Positions 17,696 to 25,765 of a DNA stretch of 64,000 bases are shown one piece after another. Source of the stretch: Candidatus Helarchaeota archaeon (GTDB lineage: Archaea > Asgardarchaeota > Lokiarchaeia > Helarchaeales > HEL-GB-A). Where the stretch lies: contig JAEOSY010000397.1 of NCBI GenBank assembly GCA_016840125.1, positions 4,801 to 68,800 of the forward strand, written 5' to 3'. The first letter of the stretch is position 1, and the number at the start of each line of letters is the position of its first letter. The notes beneath the pieces were generated by a model. The model searched no databases and had not been told where the DNA came from. It saw only the letters and a program-made list of their open reading frames with translations. The translations under genes and the position numbers were made by a program.

Positions 17696-18706
17696 CTATT
17701 TTTTAAAAACTTTCTCTAATACTTCAGGATTCAAGCAGTTCTTGGGAGGTTTCCCATCTAGATAGCGGAGTACCTCTTCGTAAGCCATCTTAGAACTGTA
17801 GTAGGGGACGTCAGCAGAAGATCCACCAATATGTGAGGTAGTAATTACATTATCTAATCCAATGAGTTCGCTTTTGCGTTTGATTGGTTCTCGTTTGTAG
17901 GTGTCAAGGGCTGCGCCGCGAATTTTCTTTTCCTTCAAGAGTTCAATTAAGCCATCCTCATCGACGATTTTTCCTCGCGAGGTATTGATGAAATAGGCAG
18001 TAGATTTCATAAGAGATAATTTCTCTTTTGTGAGCATTCCTTTTGTCTCGTCTGTTAATAGAGCATGGACGGTGACAATATCTGATTCCTTTAAGAGGGT
18101 GTCAAGGTCCACTTGCTTCGCATCCAAAGCGGTAAGCCGTTCCTCATTAATATAGGGGTCGGATACTAAGATATTCATTCCAAGGGTTTTGAGAATGGTT
18201 CCGACGCGAAAGCCAATGGCACCCAAGCCGATTATTCCGACCGTCCTTCTATTTAATTCAATACCACGTTCAGAATAAGCCGAAAGGATTGGCCACTTCT
18301 TTATTTGAACCAAATTATGGTTTTTAATGATATTTCGTATTAATGCGATAATCATTCCGATTGTGAATTCTGCAACCGAGTTCGCATTACGGCCAGGAGT
18401 AAAAGCAACTATAATATTTTTTTCTGTTGATAATCCAAGATCTACGAAAAATTCAGTTCCTTTTGCGCAGATGATAATTTTCAACGTGTCCTTTACTTTC
18501 TCTAGGACATATTTACTCACCACATCTGCTTCACAAATAAAAATTTCGATCTCATTGTCGTTGAGGAAATTCGCTAAATCGTCCCCTTGCAAAATCTGTA
18601 ACTTCTCGGTTTCCGGATCGAGCCAGGGACGATAAATAACATCCACTTTCGCTTTTAATTTTTCGAGGTAGTCTTGATCAAAGAAGGCAGTAACCAATGT
18701 TTTCAT
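17696..18706 (-). CDS. D-2-hydroxyacid dehydrogenase (phosphoglycerate dehydrogenase-like)
   Basis: NAD-dependent D-2-hydroxyacid dehydrogenase of 336 aa. The Rossmann motif is GIIGLGAIGFRVG (about residue 160). Catalytic residues are Arg in NTSRGKIVDE, Glu in YKREP and His in TSHIGG. There is no C-terminal ACT domain, so it is not a regulated SerA of the long type. A GTG at 18715 is possible, but GGGTG just upstream is well spaced for the ATG at 18706, and MKTLVTAFF is a normal family start. A TATA-like TTTAAGTATAT lies upstream on the minus strand. The adjacent aldolase suggests it reduces or oxidises a sugar-derived hydroxyacid. Confidence 0.87.
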   Translation of the reverse strand: MKTLVTAFFDQDYLEKLKAKVDVIYRPWLDPETEKLQILQGDDLANFLNDNEIEIFICEADVVSKYVLEKVKDTLKIIICAKGTEFFVDLGLSTEKNIIVAFTPGRNANSVAEFTIGMIIALIRNIIKNHNLVQIKKWPILSAYSERGIELNRRTVGIIGLGAIGFRVGTILKTLGMNILVSDPYINEERLTALDAKQVDLDTLLKESDIVTVHALLTDETKGMLTKEKLSLMKSTAYFINTSRGKIVDEDGLIELLKEKKIRGAALDTYKREPIKRKSELIGLDNVITTSHIGGSSADVPYYSSKMAYEEVLRYLDGKPPKNCLNPEVLEKVFKK

Positions 18707-18797
18707 ACTAAGCACCCAATCAAACGATTAATAGAGATATACTTAAAGATAATTCAAAAACTTCAAATGGTCTGATTAAAAAAATGGGGGAATAGGA

Positions 18798-19817
18798 TCA
18801 TTCCACAAAAGTTTCGGAAATAACTAAAAGAATGTCATTTGGTTGAAATCTTGTATCAAAATCAGGATTAAGAAGAGTTTGGTCTCCACGCACAAGACCG
18901 ATCAGCAGTGCATCATGTTGTTTCTTGATTAAAGGTATTGTTTCTTCAAAAGATTTATCGATATAATCAGATATTTTCGTAATATGGTAGAGTTCTTTAC
19001 CTGCCATTGATATTAATTCGTTGTATGCATCATACAAATCAGGTAAAAGTAGTGTTATATTCAGAAATTTGCCGAGAATCTCCTCTTGACAGATAATTTG
19101 GTGGCAATTGACACGTCGGAAATGCTGTACATTGCCTTTCTCCTTTACCTCCGCAATAGTATAGCAGTTTGGGTTTAGGGATTGGATGGAAAGAACAGTG
19201 AGCAAGGTATCGCCATCATCATCGAGTGATACGAGGGCCTTCTTTGCCCGTTCAACGCCAGCTTTTTGTAATATGTCATCTTCCTTGGGGTCTCCTTGAA
19301 TATAGGCACCCCATTTTGAATCCCAATCCTCAGGTACTGGTTTATTATTAATTAACACAATTTTAATACCTTCTGTACTCAGTTCTCCGATTAAAACCTT
19401 AATTCTTTCATTGTACCCTACGATCAGAGTAATTTCTTCCATATTATTCACCATACGCATAAACTTCCTATTCTGGAAGAAGCGCGATTCAAGGGCGACT
19501 TCTAATATCGTCGCAAAGGTCAATGAGATTAAAGCCACTCCGAAAAAGGCGAGCACGATGGCGAGCACCTGTCCTGGTACTGTTTCAGGTGATATATCGC
19601 CAAAGCCGATTGTAGTAACTGTAATCACGGTCCAATAAAAGCAGTCCATGAGCGAAAGCGAAAGCGTATGTGTGGGAGCCTCAAGGAAATAAAAGCCAAC
19701 TGTGCCAATGGCTATGAATGTAATTATTATAAAGATGACTTTCCCCAGCATTGTTTGTAAAAGTGTTCGCATTTGTTGATATGCCTTTTGGAAAATTATG
19801 TGGGCCACTTTTTTCAC
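18798..19817 (-). CDS. Two-helix K+ channel with RCK (TrkA-N/TrkA-C) domains
   Basis: MthK-like potassium channel subunit of 339 aa. TM1 spans about residues 27-47, then comes the pore helix with selectivity filter TVTTIGFGD (about 68-74), then TM2 at about 84-106. An RCK N-domain follows (EITLIVGYNERIKVL, with a NAD/ligand Rossmann-like fold but a degenerate GxGxxG), and then an RCK C-domain ending in PNDILLVI. A homotetramer gated by a cytosolic ligand such as Ca2+ or a nucleotide is expected from the family. The GTG start at 19817 gives MKKVAHII. No obvious operon partner; the flanking genes are separately spaced. Confidence 0.9.
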   Translation of the reverse strand: MKKVAHIIFQKAYQQMRTLLQTMLGKVIFIIITFIAIGTVGFYFLEAPTHTLSLSLMDCFYWTVITVTTIGFGDISPETVPGQVLAIVLAFFGVALISLTFATILEVALESRFFQNRKFMRMVNNMEEITLIVGYNERIKVLIGELSTEGIKIVLINNKPVPEDWDSKWGAYIQGDPKEDDILQKAGVERAKKALVSLDDDGDTLLTVLSIQSLNPNCYTIAEVKEKGNVQHFRRVNCHQIICQEEILGKFLNITLLLPDLYDAYNELISMAGKELYHITKISDYIDKSFEETIPLIKKQHDALLIGLVRGDQTLLNPDFDTRFQPNDILLVISETFVE

Positions 19818-19923
19818 AGCTCTTCAATAGGAAGCATTGATGTTTCAAGCGTATTTTTAAGTGTTAGATTATATTACAGTCTCTCTTCTTATAACAATTT
19901 TTCCATTGAAGTGAAAAAGCTCA

Positions 19924-21897
19924 TTAGCGTAGTCGCTTCTGATATTTCCGCTTGAAAATCCCAAGGCCAATTTGCGTAAATCCCATTGCTAGCATGAGAA
20001 TAAGACCAAATCCAACACTGATAAAGGATTCGGAGGGTCGAAATGCTAGAAGAAGGTCTTCATAGTCAGCAAACAAAGTCATAATAAATGCTAGACCAGC
20101 TAGGATCATAGCAGGAATACCAATGTTAAGAATACCGCCGAGAACAGGTTTGTTGAAAGCAATAATGAAGTATGTAATAAGAATTCCGAATAGAATCGGA
20201 GTGAGGAGGGGGATAAGATCTATGTAATTAGTGAGGATAGTAGCGATAGAAAATTCGAGCTTAGTGGATTCGGGGAGGACGATCGCAATGGGAAGGAAAA
20301 GAGTGATGGCAATCACAACTTCGGTGACAGTAATACCTATAACTTGACTGCTGTAGAGATATCGGAATTTTCGTTCATTCTCAGGGGCAATTTTGGGTTT
20401 ATTTTTCCGATACTCGCGACGGACAAGCATGAAAGTGGGTAAGGCTATTGCCAATCCTAAGAGAATGAAAAAAGGAATCTCAAGCCACGTTGTGAGAGTT
20501 TCCCGCCATGCATTGGTTGAGAACATTACATACAGATCACCCTCTATTTCAACCATAACGTAATATGTTAGGTCTGCATTAACGGGAAGATTCGTTATTT
20601 CAATAGACCAAGCGGATTGGTTCAGACGGGTCATTTCCGTTTCGGTCCATGCTGCACCGAGAACGTCCCAATGGGACGCAAGAATAACTTTCGAGATGGG
20701 CGCATCGACATCATTTGTAATGTTTACTGTGACTGTAAGTTTAGAGCCAAATAGAGTGTTCTCAACCTTGCTAAAGGTTTGGATAGCCGGTGGGGCAGGG
20801 CCGCTCCACATCGTGTAATTCAGCCAATAGAGAAAAGTACCTCGATCTGGTTTCATGAGGAACCAACCATGATGCCCACCGGGAGACATACTTAGCGCTT
20901 TTGAGGAGTTAAAGGTAGCGAAAAAGGTCTCATTAAAACTACTAAGAGGGAAGAATTCATCATTAGTACCTACCAAAAATAAAGTCGGGGGATTATTGCT
21001 TGAATTCACATAGGTAATTGGATCTAAATATTGAAAGTAATCTGAATAGGGGTATTCATTAAAATCCACTTCATAGGGATTCACAATCAACCTGAAGAAG
21101 GAGTTTGGATCTGCTTGAGCACTACCAATATTCCCAGAGGCTATGACGGGAATAGCTGTGCGAACCTTGTGCGCATAGATGTTACTCGCAAACATAGTAT
21201 TCATCCCACCATAGCTCGATCCTGTAACGGCGATCCGGGTGGGATCAATTTCAGTTTGATTGAGGAGGACATCAATTCCTCTGATAGCAGCACGAGCCGT
21301 CAAATAGAAATGGGAATTATCAAGTAGATCTGCTGTGACATTGCCATCCCATCCAGATAAATCAGGGACAATCCAGTCTTGAGTTGGTGGGGGACCATCA
21401 GAATAACCGCTCCCAGGAAAGTCTATTGTTAAAACGGTATAATTATAAGCGGCTGCAAAGTATGCAAGATCCAACATAGATGTGTGGGTACCGCCCATGC
21501 CATGCATTGCGATAATTCCAGGAACTTGTCCTAGATCGCCAGAACTGTTATCGGGTCCAACCAACACACCATAGATTCGAAGAGGGGTATTGTTCCAGGA
21601 TTGGCTAGTGAAATATAGAGTACGAATTGTGAAGTTTTTCTGGTGGGTTTCGTTCCATAAATAAGATGTCGATTCGATGCTGATGTTGAGGGGAATTTGC
21701 TCAATTTCGGTGAAGTTCCAGAAACTAGGGATCGGGTTCGTGGCAGATTTATTGAGCGCCACAGTTTGATCCAGATTAATATCGATTTTATTGGAATTGG
21801 GAGAGTTATTCACGAAAAGGAATTGTGAAGCAGAAAAAATGACAAAGATAACTAGGAGAAATAATAATATTATATAAGAGGAATTCTTCGCTTTCAT
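19924..21897 (-). CDS. Membrane-anchored extracellular alpha/beta hydrolase with five C-terminal TM helices, paralogue A
   Basis: A 657-aa exported hydrolase. A signal anchor (about 8-28) is followed by an alpha/beta-hydrolase domain: HGMGG oxyanion region (about 130), nucleophile elbow TGSSYGG (Ser near 225), acid in VGTNDEF, and His in GGHHGW. A beta-sandwich of about 95 aa follows, then about five TM helices (about 470-650) and a basic tail. Many N-glycosylation sequons lie before the TM region, so the catalytic domain should face outside. It belongs broadly to the dienelactone-hydrolase/acyl-peptidase type; substrate unknown. A full-length paralogue lies at 44928. The beta-sandwich plus membrane bundle is unusual for this fold. 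Confidence 0.8.
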   Translation of the reverse strand: MKAKNSSYIILLFLLVIFVIFSASQFLFVNNSPNSNKIDINLDQTVALNKSATNPIPSFWNFTEIEQIPLNISIESTSYLWNETHQKNFTIRTLYFTSQSWNNTPLRIYGVLVGPDNSSGDLGQVPGIIAMHGMGGTHTSMLDLAYFAAAYNYTVLTIDFPGSGYSDGPPPTQDWIVPDLSGWDGNVTADLLDNSHFYLTARAAIRGIDVLLNQTEIDPTRIAVTGSSYGGMNTMFASNIYAHKVRTAIPVIASGNIGSAQADPNSFFRLIVNPYEVDFNEYPYSDYFQYLDPITYVNSSNNPPTLFLVGTNDEFFPLSSFNETFFATFNSSKALSMSPGGHHGWFLMKPDRGTFLYWLNYTMWSGPAPPAIQTFSKVENTLFGSKLTVTVNITNDVDAPISKVILASHWDVLGAAWTETEMTRLNQSAWSIEITNLPVNADLTYYVMVEIEGDLYVMFSTNAWRETLTTWLEIPFFILLGLAIALPTFMLVRREYRKNKPKIAPENERKFRYLYSSQVIGITVTEVVIAITLFLPIAIVLPESTKLEFSIATILTNYIDLIPLLTPILFGILITYFIIAFNKPVLGGILNIGIPAMILAGLAFIMTLFADYEDLLLAFRPSESFISVGFGLILMLAMGFTQIGLGIFKRKYQKRLR

Positions 21898-21941
21898 AAG
21901 TTAGTATTTCATAATAGATTTATTAGAATTACTAAAACAAT

Positions 21942-22808
21942 TTATTTCAACCATGCACAATTAGGACTCGGGCAGTAGTGTCGAATGAGCTGTTTTTTCC
22001 CCTCTACGAGTTCATATACCTCAAAAGTTTGGGTACCACATTTGGGACAGGGAATACTTTTTATAATCCCTTCTATTTCAACTTCTTTTTCCTCAAATAC
22101 GTCCTTTCTTGATGGTTTAGCTTTGAGATCCTCTAATTCTTTGGTTAGCGCATCTATTTTTTCATTTTTCTCTTTAACCAAATCTTCTTTCGTCTTTATT
22201 TCTTCCTGGAGTTCAGTTATTCTGTTTCTCGACTTTTCAATATCATTTTTGTCATATTCTAAAATTTTCACTAATTCAACAACTTTCTTTTGAATTTTAG
22301 AGGAATTGCTCTCTAAATCGGAATTACTTTTTTCTAATTCAGAGACTTTTTCTTCCAGCGTAGTATATTTTTTGCTCAATTCCGAATTTTCACGATTCTT
22401 CTCCGATACAATTCCACTAAGACGATCAATTTCCTTCATAAAATTAGCGTGGATATTCATCGTGGCGCCCAAGGATTCATCTTTCGTCGAAACGACCGAT
22501 TCTAATGAGGTAGCCAATTCGTTTAGTTTATCGACTTTAGCTTGCAGGGTAAGAATTTTTTCATCTTTTACTTTGGTCTCCTCTTGAGCCATGGAAATTA
22601 TTTGTTTTAACTCCTCGTTTCTTGCTGTTAATTCCTCAGCCCGCTTATTAAGATCTTCTATTCGATTCTTCAAAATTAACAGAGCATGTCCATCAATCTT
22701 ATGGGTTTTCGTCGGAGCTTCCAGGATTTTTTCCCATTTTATTACCAAAGGCTTCCATCTCTGATTGATTCTAAATTTTTTTTTGTGTATACCTTGAATA
22801 GATGACAA
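21942..22808 (-). CDS. Coiled-coil protein with C-terminal zinc ribbon (short paralogue)
   Basis: A 288-aa protein. A short N-terminal segment (KWEKILEAPTKTHKIDGH) is followed by about 190 residues of heptad-rich coiled coil (about 45-235, rich in Glu, Lys and Leu), then a zinc ribbon CPKCG...HYCPSPNC. It aligns end to end with the first two thirds of the protein at 32090 but stops right after the ribbon, lacking that protein's last domain. The start used is TTG at 22808, and no Shine-Dalgarno site is evident, so the first 20 residues are uncertain. Function unknown; a scaffold or nucleic-acid tether is possible. Its nearest upstream neighbour in the same direction is a CoA-transferase gene 70 bp away. 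Confidence 0.7.
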   Translation of the reverse strand: MSSIQGIHKKKFRINQRWKPLVIKWEKILEAPTKTHKIDGHALLILKNRIEDLNKRAEELTARNEELKQIISMAQEETKVKDEKILTLQAKVDKLNELATSLESVVSTKDESLGATMNIHANFMKEIDRLSGIVSEKNRENSELSKKYTTLEEKVSELEKSNSDLESNSSKIQKKVVELVKILEYDKNDIEKSRNRITELQEEIKTKEDLVKEKNEKIDALTKELEDLKAKPSRKDVFEEKEVEIEGIIKSIPCPKCGTQTFEVYELVEGKKQLIRHYCPSPNCAWLK

Positions 22809-22878
22809 TTTTTATTCATTTAAGATTAGCTTATTACACATGCTGCAAGGGAATGGAATAAGAGGGAGCGAAAGTAAA

Positions 22879-24063
22879 TCAACAGACTTTTAAATTTTTA
22901 AATTTTTCAATCTGAGCAGGAGTATAGCCAACATTTTTTAAAATCTCATCTGTGTGTTCACCCAATTGAGGGGCAATTGTTCGAATGGATGCGGGGGTTT
23001 CATTTAAGCGAATGGAGGGGGCGATTTGTTTTACAATCCCATGCGAACTAACCTGCTCAATAATCATTTTTCGGTATTTCACCTGAGGATCATTTTCAAC
23101 CTCCCAAATTTCGTTTAGAGGAGCTACACACACTTCATTTTCGCGTAATATCTCCCACCATTCATCCCGGGTTTTGGTGAGAAATATTTTCGTAAATTCT
23201 TCTTTGACGAACTCCTGCTTTTTCAAATTCATATAAAACTTCTTTAGATCTGGACGATCGAGAGCTTTAACAAGATTAGTATAAAACTTGGGTTCAAGGG
23301 CCCCAATCGTAAGATATTTGCCATCCTTACATTTGTAGAAATTATAAGAAGCAACCGCGCCACTCACTTGAGTTTCGCCACGGGGTTGCTTTTCATCATT
23401 CGTCAAATAGGAAATTAAAGGTATTTGAAGCCAAGACAGAGTTCCATCCATCATGGAAATGTCTATATATTGACCCCTATTTGTTTTTACGCGTGAAAGC
23501 AAAGCGGTTAAAATACCAATGACTGCATTCAAACTTCCCGCACCGATATCCGCCACCTGCGCACCTTGGAGAACGGGTTCGTCTGCGCCAGTAAGGGATG
23601 CCATTCCTGATACCCCTATATAGTTAATATCATGTCCAACCATATGGCTATATGGACCATCTTGTCCGTAGCCAGTGATTGAGCAGTAGATGAGGTTTGG
23701 ATTTATGTCTTTCACTATTTCGTAATGAAATCCAAGACGTTCCATAACCCCTGGACGGAATTGCTCAACTAATACATCCGCATTTTTAAGGAGGCTCACG
23801 AAAATCTGTTTCCCATCATCTGATTTTAAATCAAGAGTCATACTTTTTTTATTACGATTAAGTGATTGAAAGACTGCGCTTAGTCGATTCATAGCCTTTA
23901 AAGGACCGACTAATGGGGGGAGTCGTCTCATGAGGTCTGGTCTGGTGGGAGATTCAATTTTAATAACTTCTGCCCCGAAATCGGCAAGAATTGAAGTCGC
24001 AAAAGGTCCTGGTAATAATGTAGTCAAATCGATTATCCGAATATGATCCAAAGCGAGAACCAT
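22879..24063 (-). CDS. Family III CoA-transferase (CaiB/BaiF)
   Basis: Formyl-CoA/carnitine-CoA transferase family, about 394 aa. The opening HIRIIDLTTLLPGPFATSILADFGAEVIKIE and the LNRNKKSMTLDLK block are diagnostic. The catalytic Asp is in GHDINY (about residue 165). The enzyme moves CoA between carboxylic acids or racemises alpha-methylacyl-CoA. An ATG at 24078 is in frame. A TATA-like TTTAAATA at 24080-24087 on the minus strand would put transcription start near the ATG at 24063, suggesting a leaderless mRNA from that codon. It could feed acids to the acyl-CoA operon at 30435-39079, but that link is inference. Confidence 0.87.
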   Translation of the reverse strand: MVLALDHIRIIDLTTLLPGPFATSILADFGAEVIKIESPTRPDLMRRLPPLVGPLKAMNRLSAVFQSLNRNKKSMTLDLKSDDGKQIFVSLLKNADVLVEQFRPGVMERLGFHYEIVKDINPNLIYCSITGYGQDGPYSHMVGHDINYIGVSGMASLTGADEPVLQGAQVADIGAGSLNAVIGILTALLSRVKTNRGQYIDISMMDGTLSWLQIPLISYLTNDEKQPRGETQVSGAVASYNFYKCKDGKYLTIGALEPKFYTNLVKALDRPDLKKFYMNLKKQEFVKEEFTKIFLTKTRDEWWEILRENEVCVAPLNEIWEVENDPQVKYRKMIIEQVSSHGIVKQIAPSIRLNETPASIRTIAPQLGEHTDEILKNVGYTPAQIEKFKNLKVC

Positions 24064-24274
24064 TTTTTTCCACACCATATTTAAAGAGAGAGTACATAAA
24101 AAAGGAGAAACTATTCTAAAAGAGTTTACTACAAAAATTCGTGCTTCATTCTATTTGAGTTTACTATTAAAATAACCTTTATGAGATATAATTCATAACA
24201 TCAACATACTTCAGAATTAATGTTATTATTAATTAGAGTTTATTTAACAAAAGAATTTACGTTGGGAATATAAC

Positions 24275-24703
24275 TTGGCAGATATTGTTGAATTCTGGAT
24301 AGTAAATCATTCAGGTATTCCTTTGTTCTGTTATTCTCCTGATGAAGAATTGGATAGTACTTTAGTAGGCGGATTTTTTTCAGCAATTCAGGCATTTGCA
24401 AAACAAATATCCGGTGATCACTTAGATGAGGATGAATATATCGAACAGCTGTCATTGGGTAAATTTTCCTTCACTTTTTTATCAAACGATACTCATCAAT
24501 TATTTCTTATTGCAAAATCTAAGAAGAAGATTAAAGCGAAGAAAATTAGTTCGCATCTAAAAAAGATAGATGAGATGTTTATAAACCAGTTTCATGACCA
24601 AATTTCTAATTTTAGAGGTGATTCTGAAGTTTTTAACTCGTTTCTTATCGAGTTCAAGATGTATTTTGAGGATAACTTTGCCCGATTAAAGGGGATGTGG
24701 TAA
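24275..24703 (+). CDS. Stand-alone longin-like domain protein
   Basis: A 142-aa cytosolic protein with an alternating beta/alpha pattern: a beta hairpin (VEFWIVNHSGIPLFCY), helix (VGGFFSAIQAFAKQI), beta strands (FSFTFLSN, QLFLIAKS) and terminal helices. This is the layout of longin/roadblock-type domains that serve as GTPase regulators in Asgard archaea and eukaryotes. The strongest evidence is internal: residues 2-135 align with the cytoplasmic tail of the surface protein at 54057 (DIVxxxxxxxHS, LxxGFxxAIxAF, FELSYANFK against LGKFSFTFL). The start is TTG at 24275 because an upstream in-frame TAA excludes anything earlier. The gene begins an operon with two small genes downstream. Confidence 0.65.
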   Translation: MADIVEFWIVNHSGIPLFCYSPDEELDSTLVGGFFSAIQAFAKQISGDHLDEDEYIEQLSLGKFSFTFLSNDTHQLFLIAKSKKKIKAKKISSHLKKIDEMFINQFHDQISNFRGDSEVFNSFLIEFKMYFEDNFARLKGMW

Positions 24704-24704
24704 T

Positions 24705-25292
24705 TTGGCTTGTGATAATTGTATTGGCTTACTTGTAGTTTCGATTGTATGTCTACTAATAGCGATTCATCTGATATTCAAATACCGTGCTGACAAGAAC
24801 AAATATACGCTTTATTTGACCGTTTTCTTCCTCATGGGATTTATCGCGTGGTTTTTATGGTTTCTCTCTACTGAATGGGTTTTCAATGTTTTCGATTCTA
24901 TTAAATTATTTTTACAGACCTTGAGTTTAATCGCTCAAACAGTTTTGTTATTGTTCGTTTTTGATGTTTTTGAAGTCAAGAAAGCGCTTCGTATAGTAGC
25001 AGTAGTACTCGTTGCTTTAAGTGCAATATTTCACCAGTTCTACTATGATCTGCATATTTTGATATATGTTTCCACAATAATCATTATTCTAAACTGCATC
25101 CTGTTCTACTTAAATTGGCGGAGAAATGAGGATATCAAATCGCTCGGATTTCTAATTAGTCTCATTTTTCTCCTCATCGGCGAGGGAGCTGGCCCATTTG
25201 TACCAATCATCCAGGGAATATTTTTAATCATTGTTGCGGCAGTATGGGCTGTTACATTCTCGGGTCTCCTAGAGAAAATGGTCACTAAATAA
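24705..25292 (+). CDS. Polytopic membrane protein of the longin operon, unknown
   Basis: A 195-aa protein with about seven hydrophobic helices (for example 6-24, 35-55, 66-87, 94-108, 114-135, 145-160 and 166-187) and a CDNC motif at the extreme N-terminus. I do not recognise the family. The start is a TTG one base after the stop of the longin-like gene, so translation is probably coupled. That spacing suggests the two proteins work together, with the longin-like protein possibly docking on this membrane partner. Confidence 0.6.
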   Translation: MACDNCIGLLVVSIVCLLIAIHLIFKYRADKNKYTLYLTVFFLMGFIAWFLWFLSTEWVFNVFDSIKLFLQTLSLIAQTVLLLFVFDVFEVKKALRIVAVVLVALSAIFHQFYYDLHILIYVSTIIIILNCILFYLNWRRNEDIKSLGFLISLIFLLIGEGAGPFVPIIQGIFLIIVAAVWAVTFSGLLEKMVTK

Positions 25293-25331
25293 CAAGATTC
25301 GATAATGAAATGAAAGAATTTAGGGGAAAAA

Positions 25332-25655
25332 TTGAAAGATAACAAAATTAGAGGCATAATACTGAATTTCGTTCACACGGAAACAGGCTGGGGAAATCCC
25401 CTACGACCACATTGCGAGATCGAAAATTTATACCTCAGGGAAACAACGGAACTACCAGAGGGAAATCTCAAGGTTGAATTTCAATACAATTTTGATGAAG
25501 ATGGCTGGTCCCAATATGATAAAACGCATGTGTTAATGGGGATGGTAATAATCGATGCAGGGGGAAAATTATGTGAATCGACTTTAAAGGAAACCCATAC
25601 GGGAATCGCAGCCATTTGTAAGCCTTATAATTCAAACAATAACAATCAGGAATGA
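25332..25655 (+). CDS. Small hypothetical protein
   Basis: A 107-aa protein, no membrane segment. Predicted mostly beta: GIILNFVHTETG, LKVEFQYNF and VLMGMVIID. The tail is NSNNNNQE. I find no known motif. The TTG start at 25332 has AGGGGAA just upstream. It lies 39 bp after the membrane-protein gene in the same direction and probably ends this three-gene unit. Confidence 0.5.
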   Translation: MKDNKIRGIILNFVHTETGWGNPLRPHCEIENLYLRETTELPEGNLKVEFQYNFDEDGWSQYDKTHVLMGMVIIDAGGKLCESTLKETHTGIAAICKPYNSNNNNQE

Positions 25656-25765
25656 CGTGAAAGCACAGTTTAAAGACGGATAACAGCGGTATTTTTCAAT
25701 TAGATCGATTTTTAAGAAGATAAATTGAACTGTTTTTTGAAATAAATCCAGAGGGATAGCACAAA

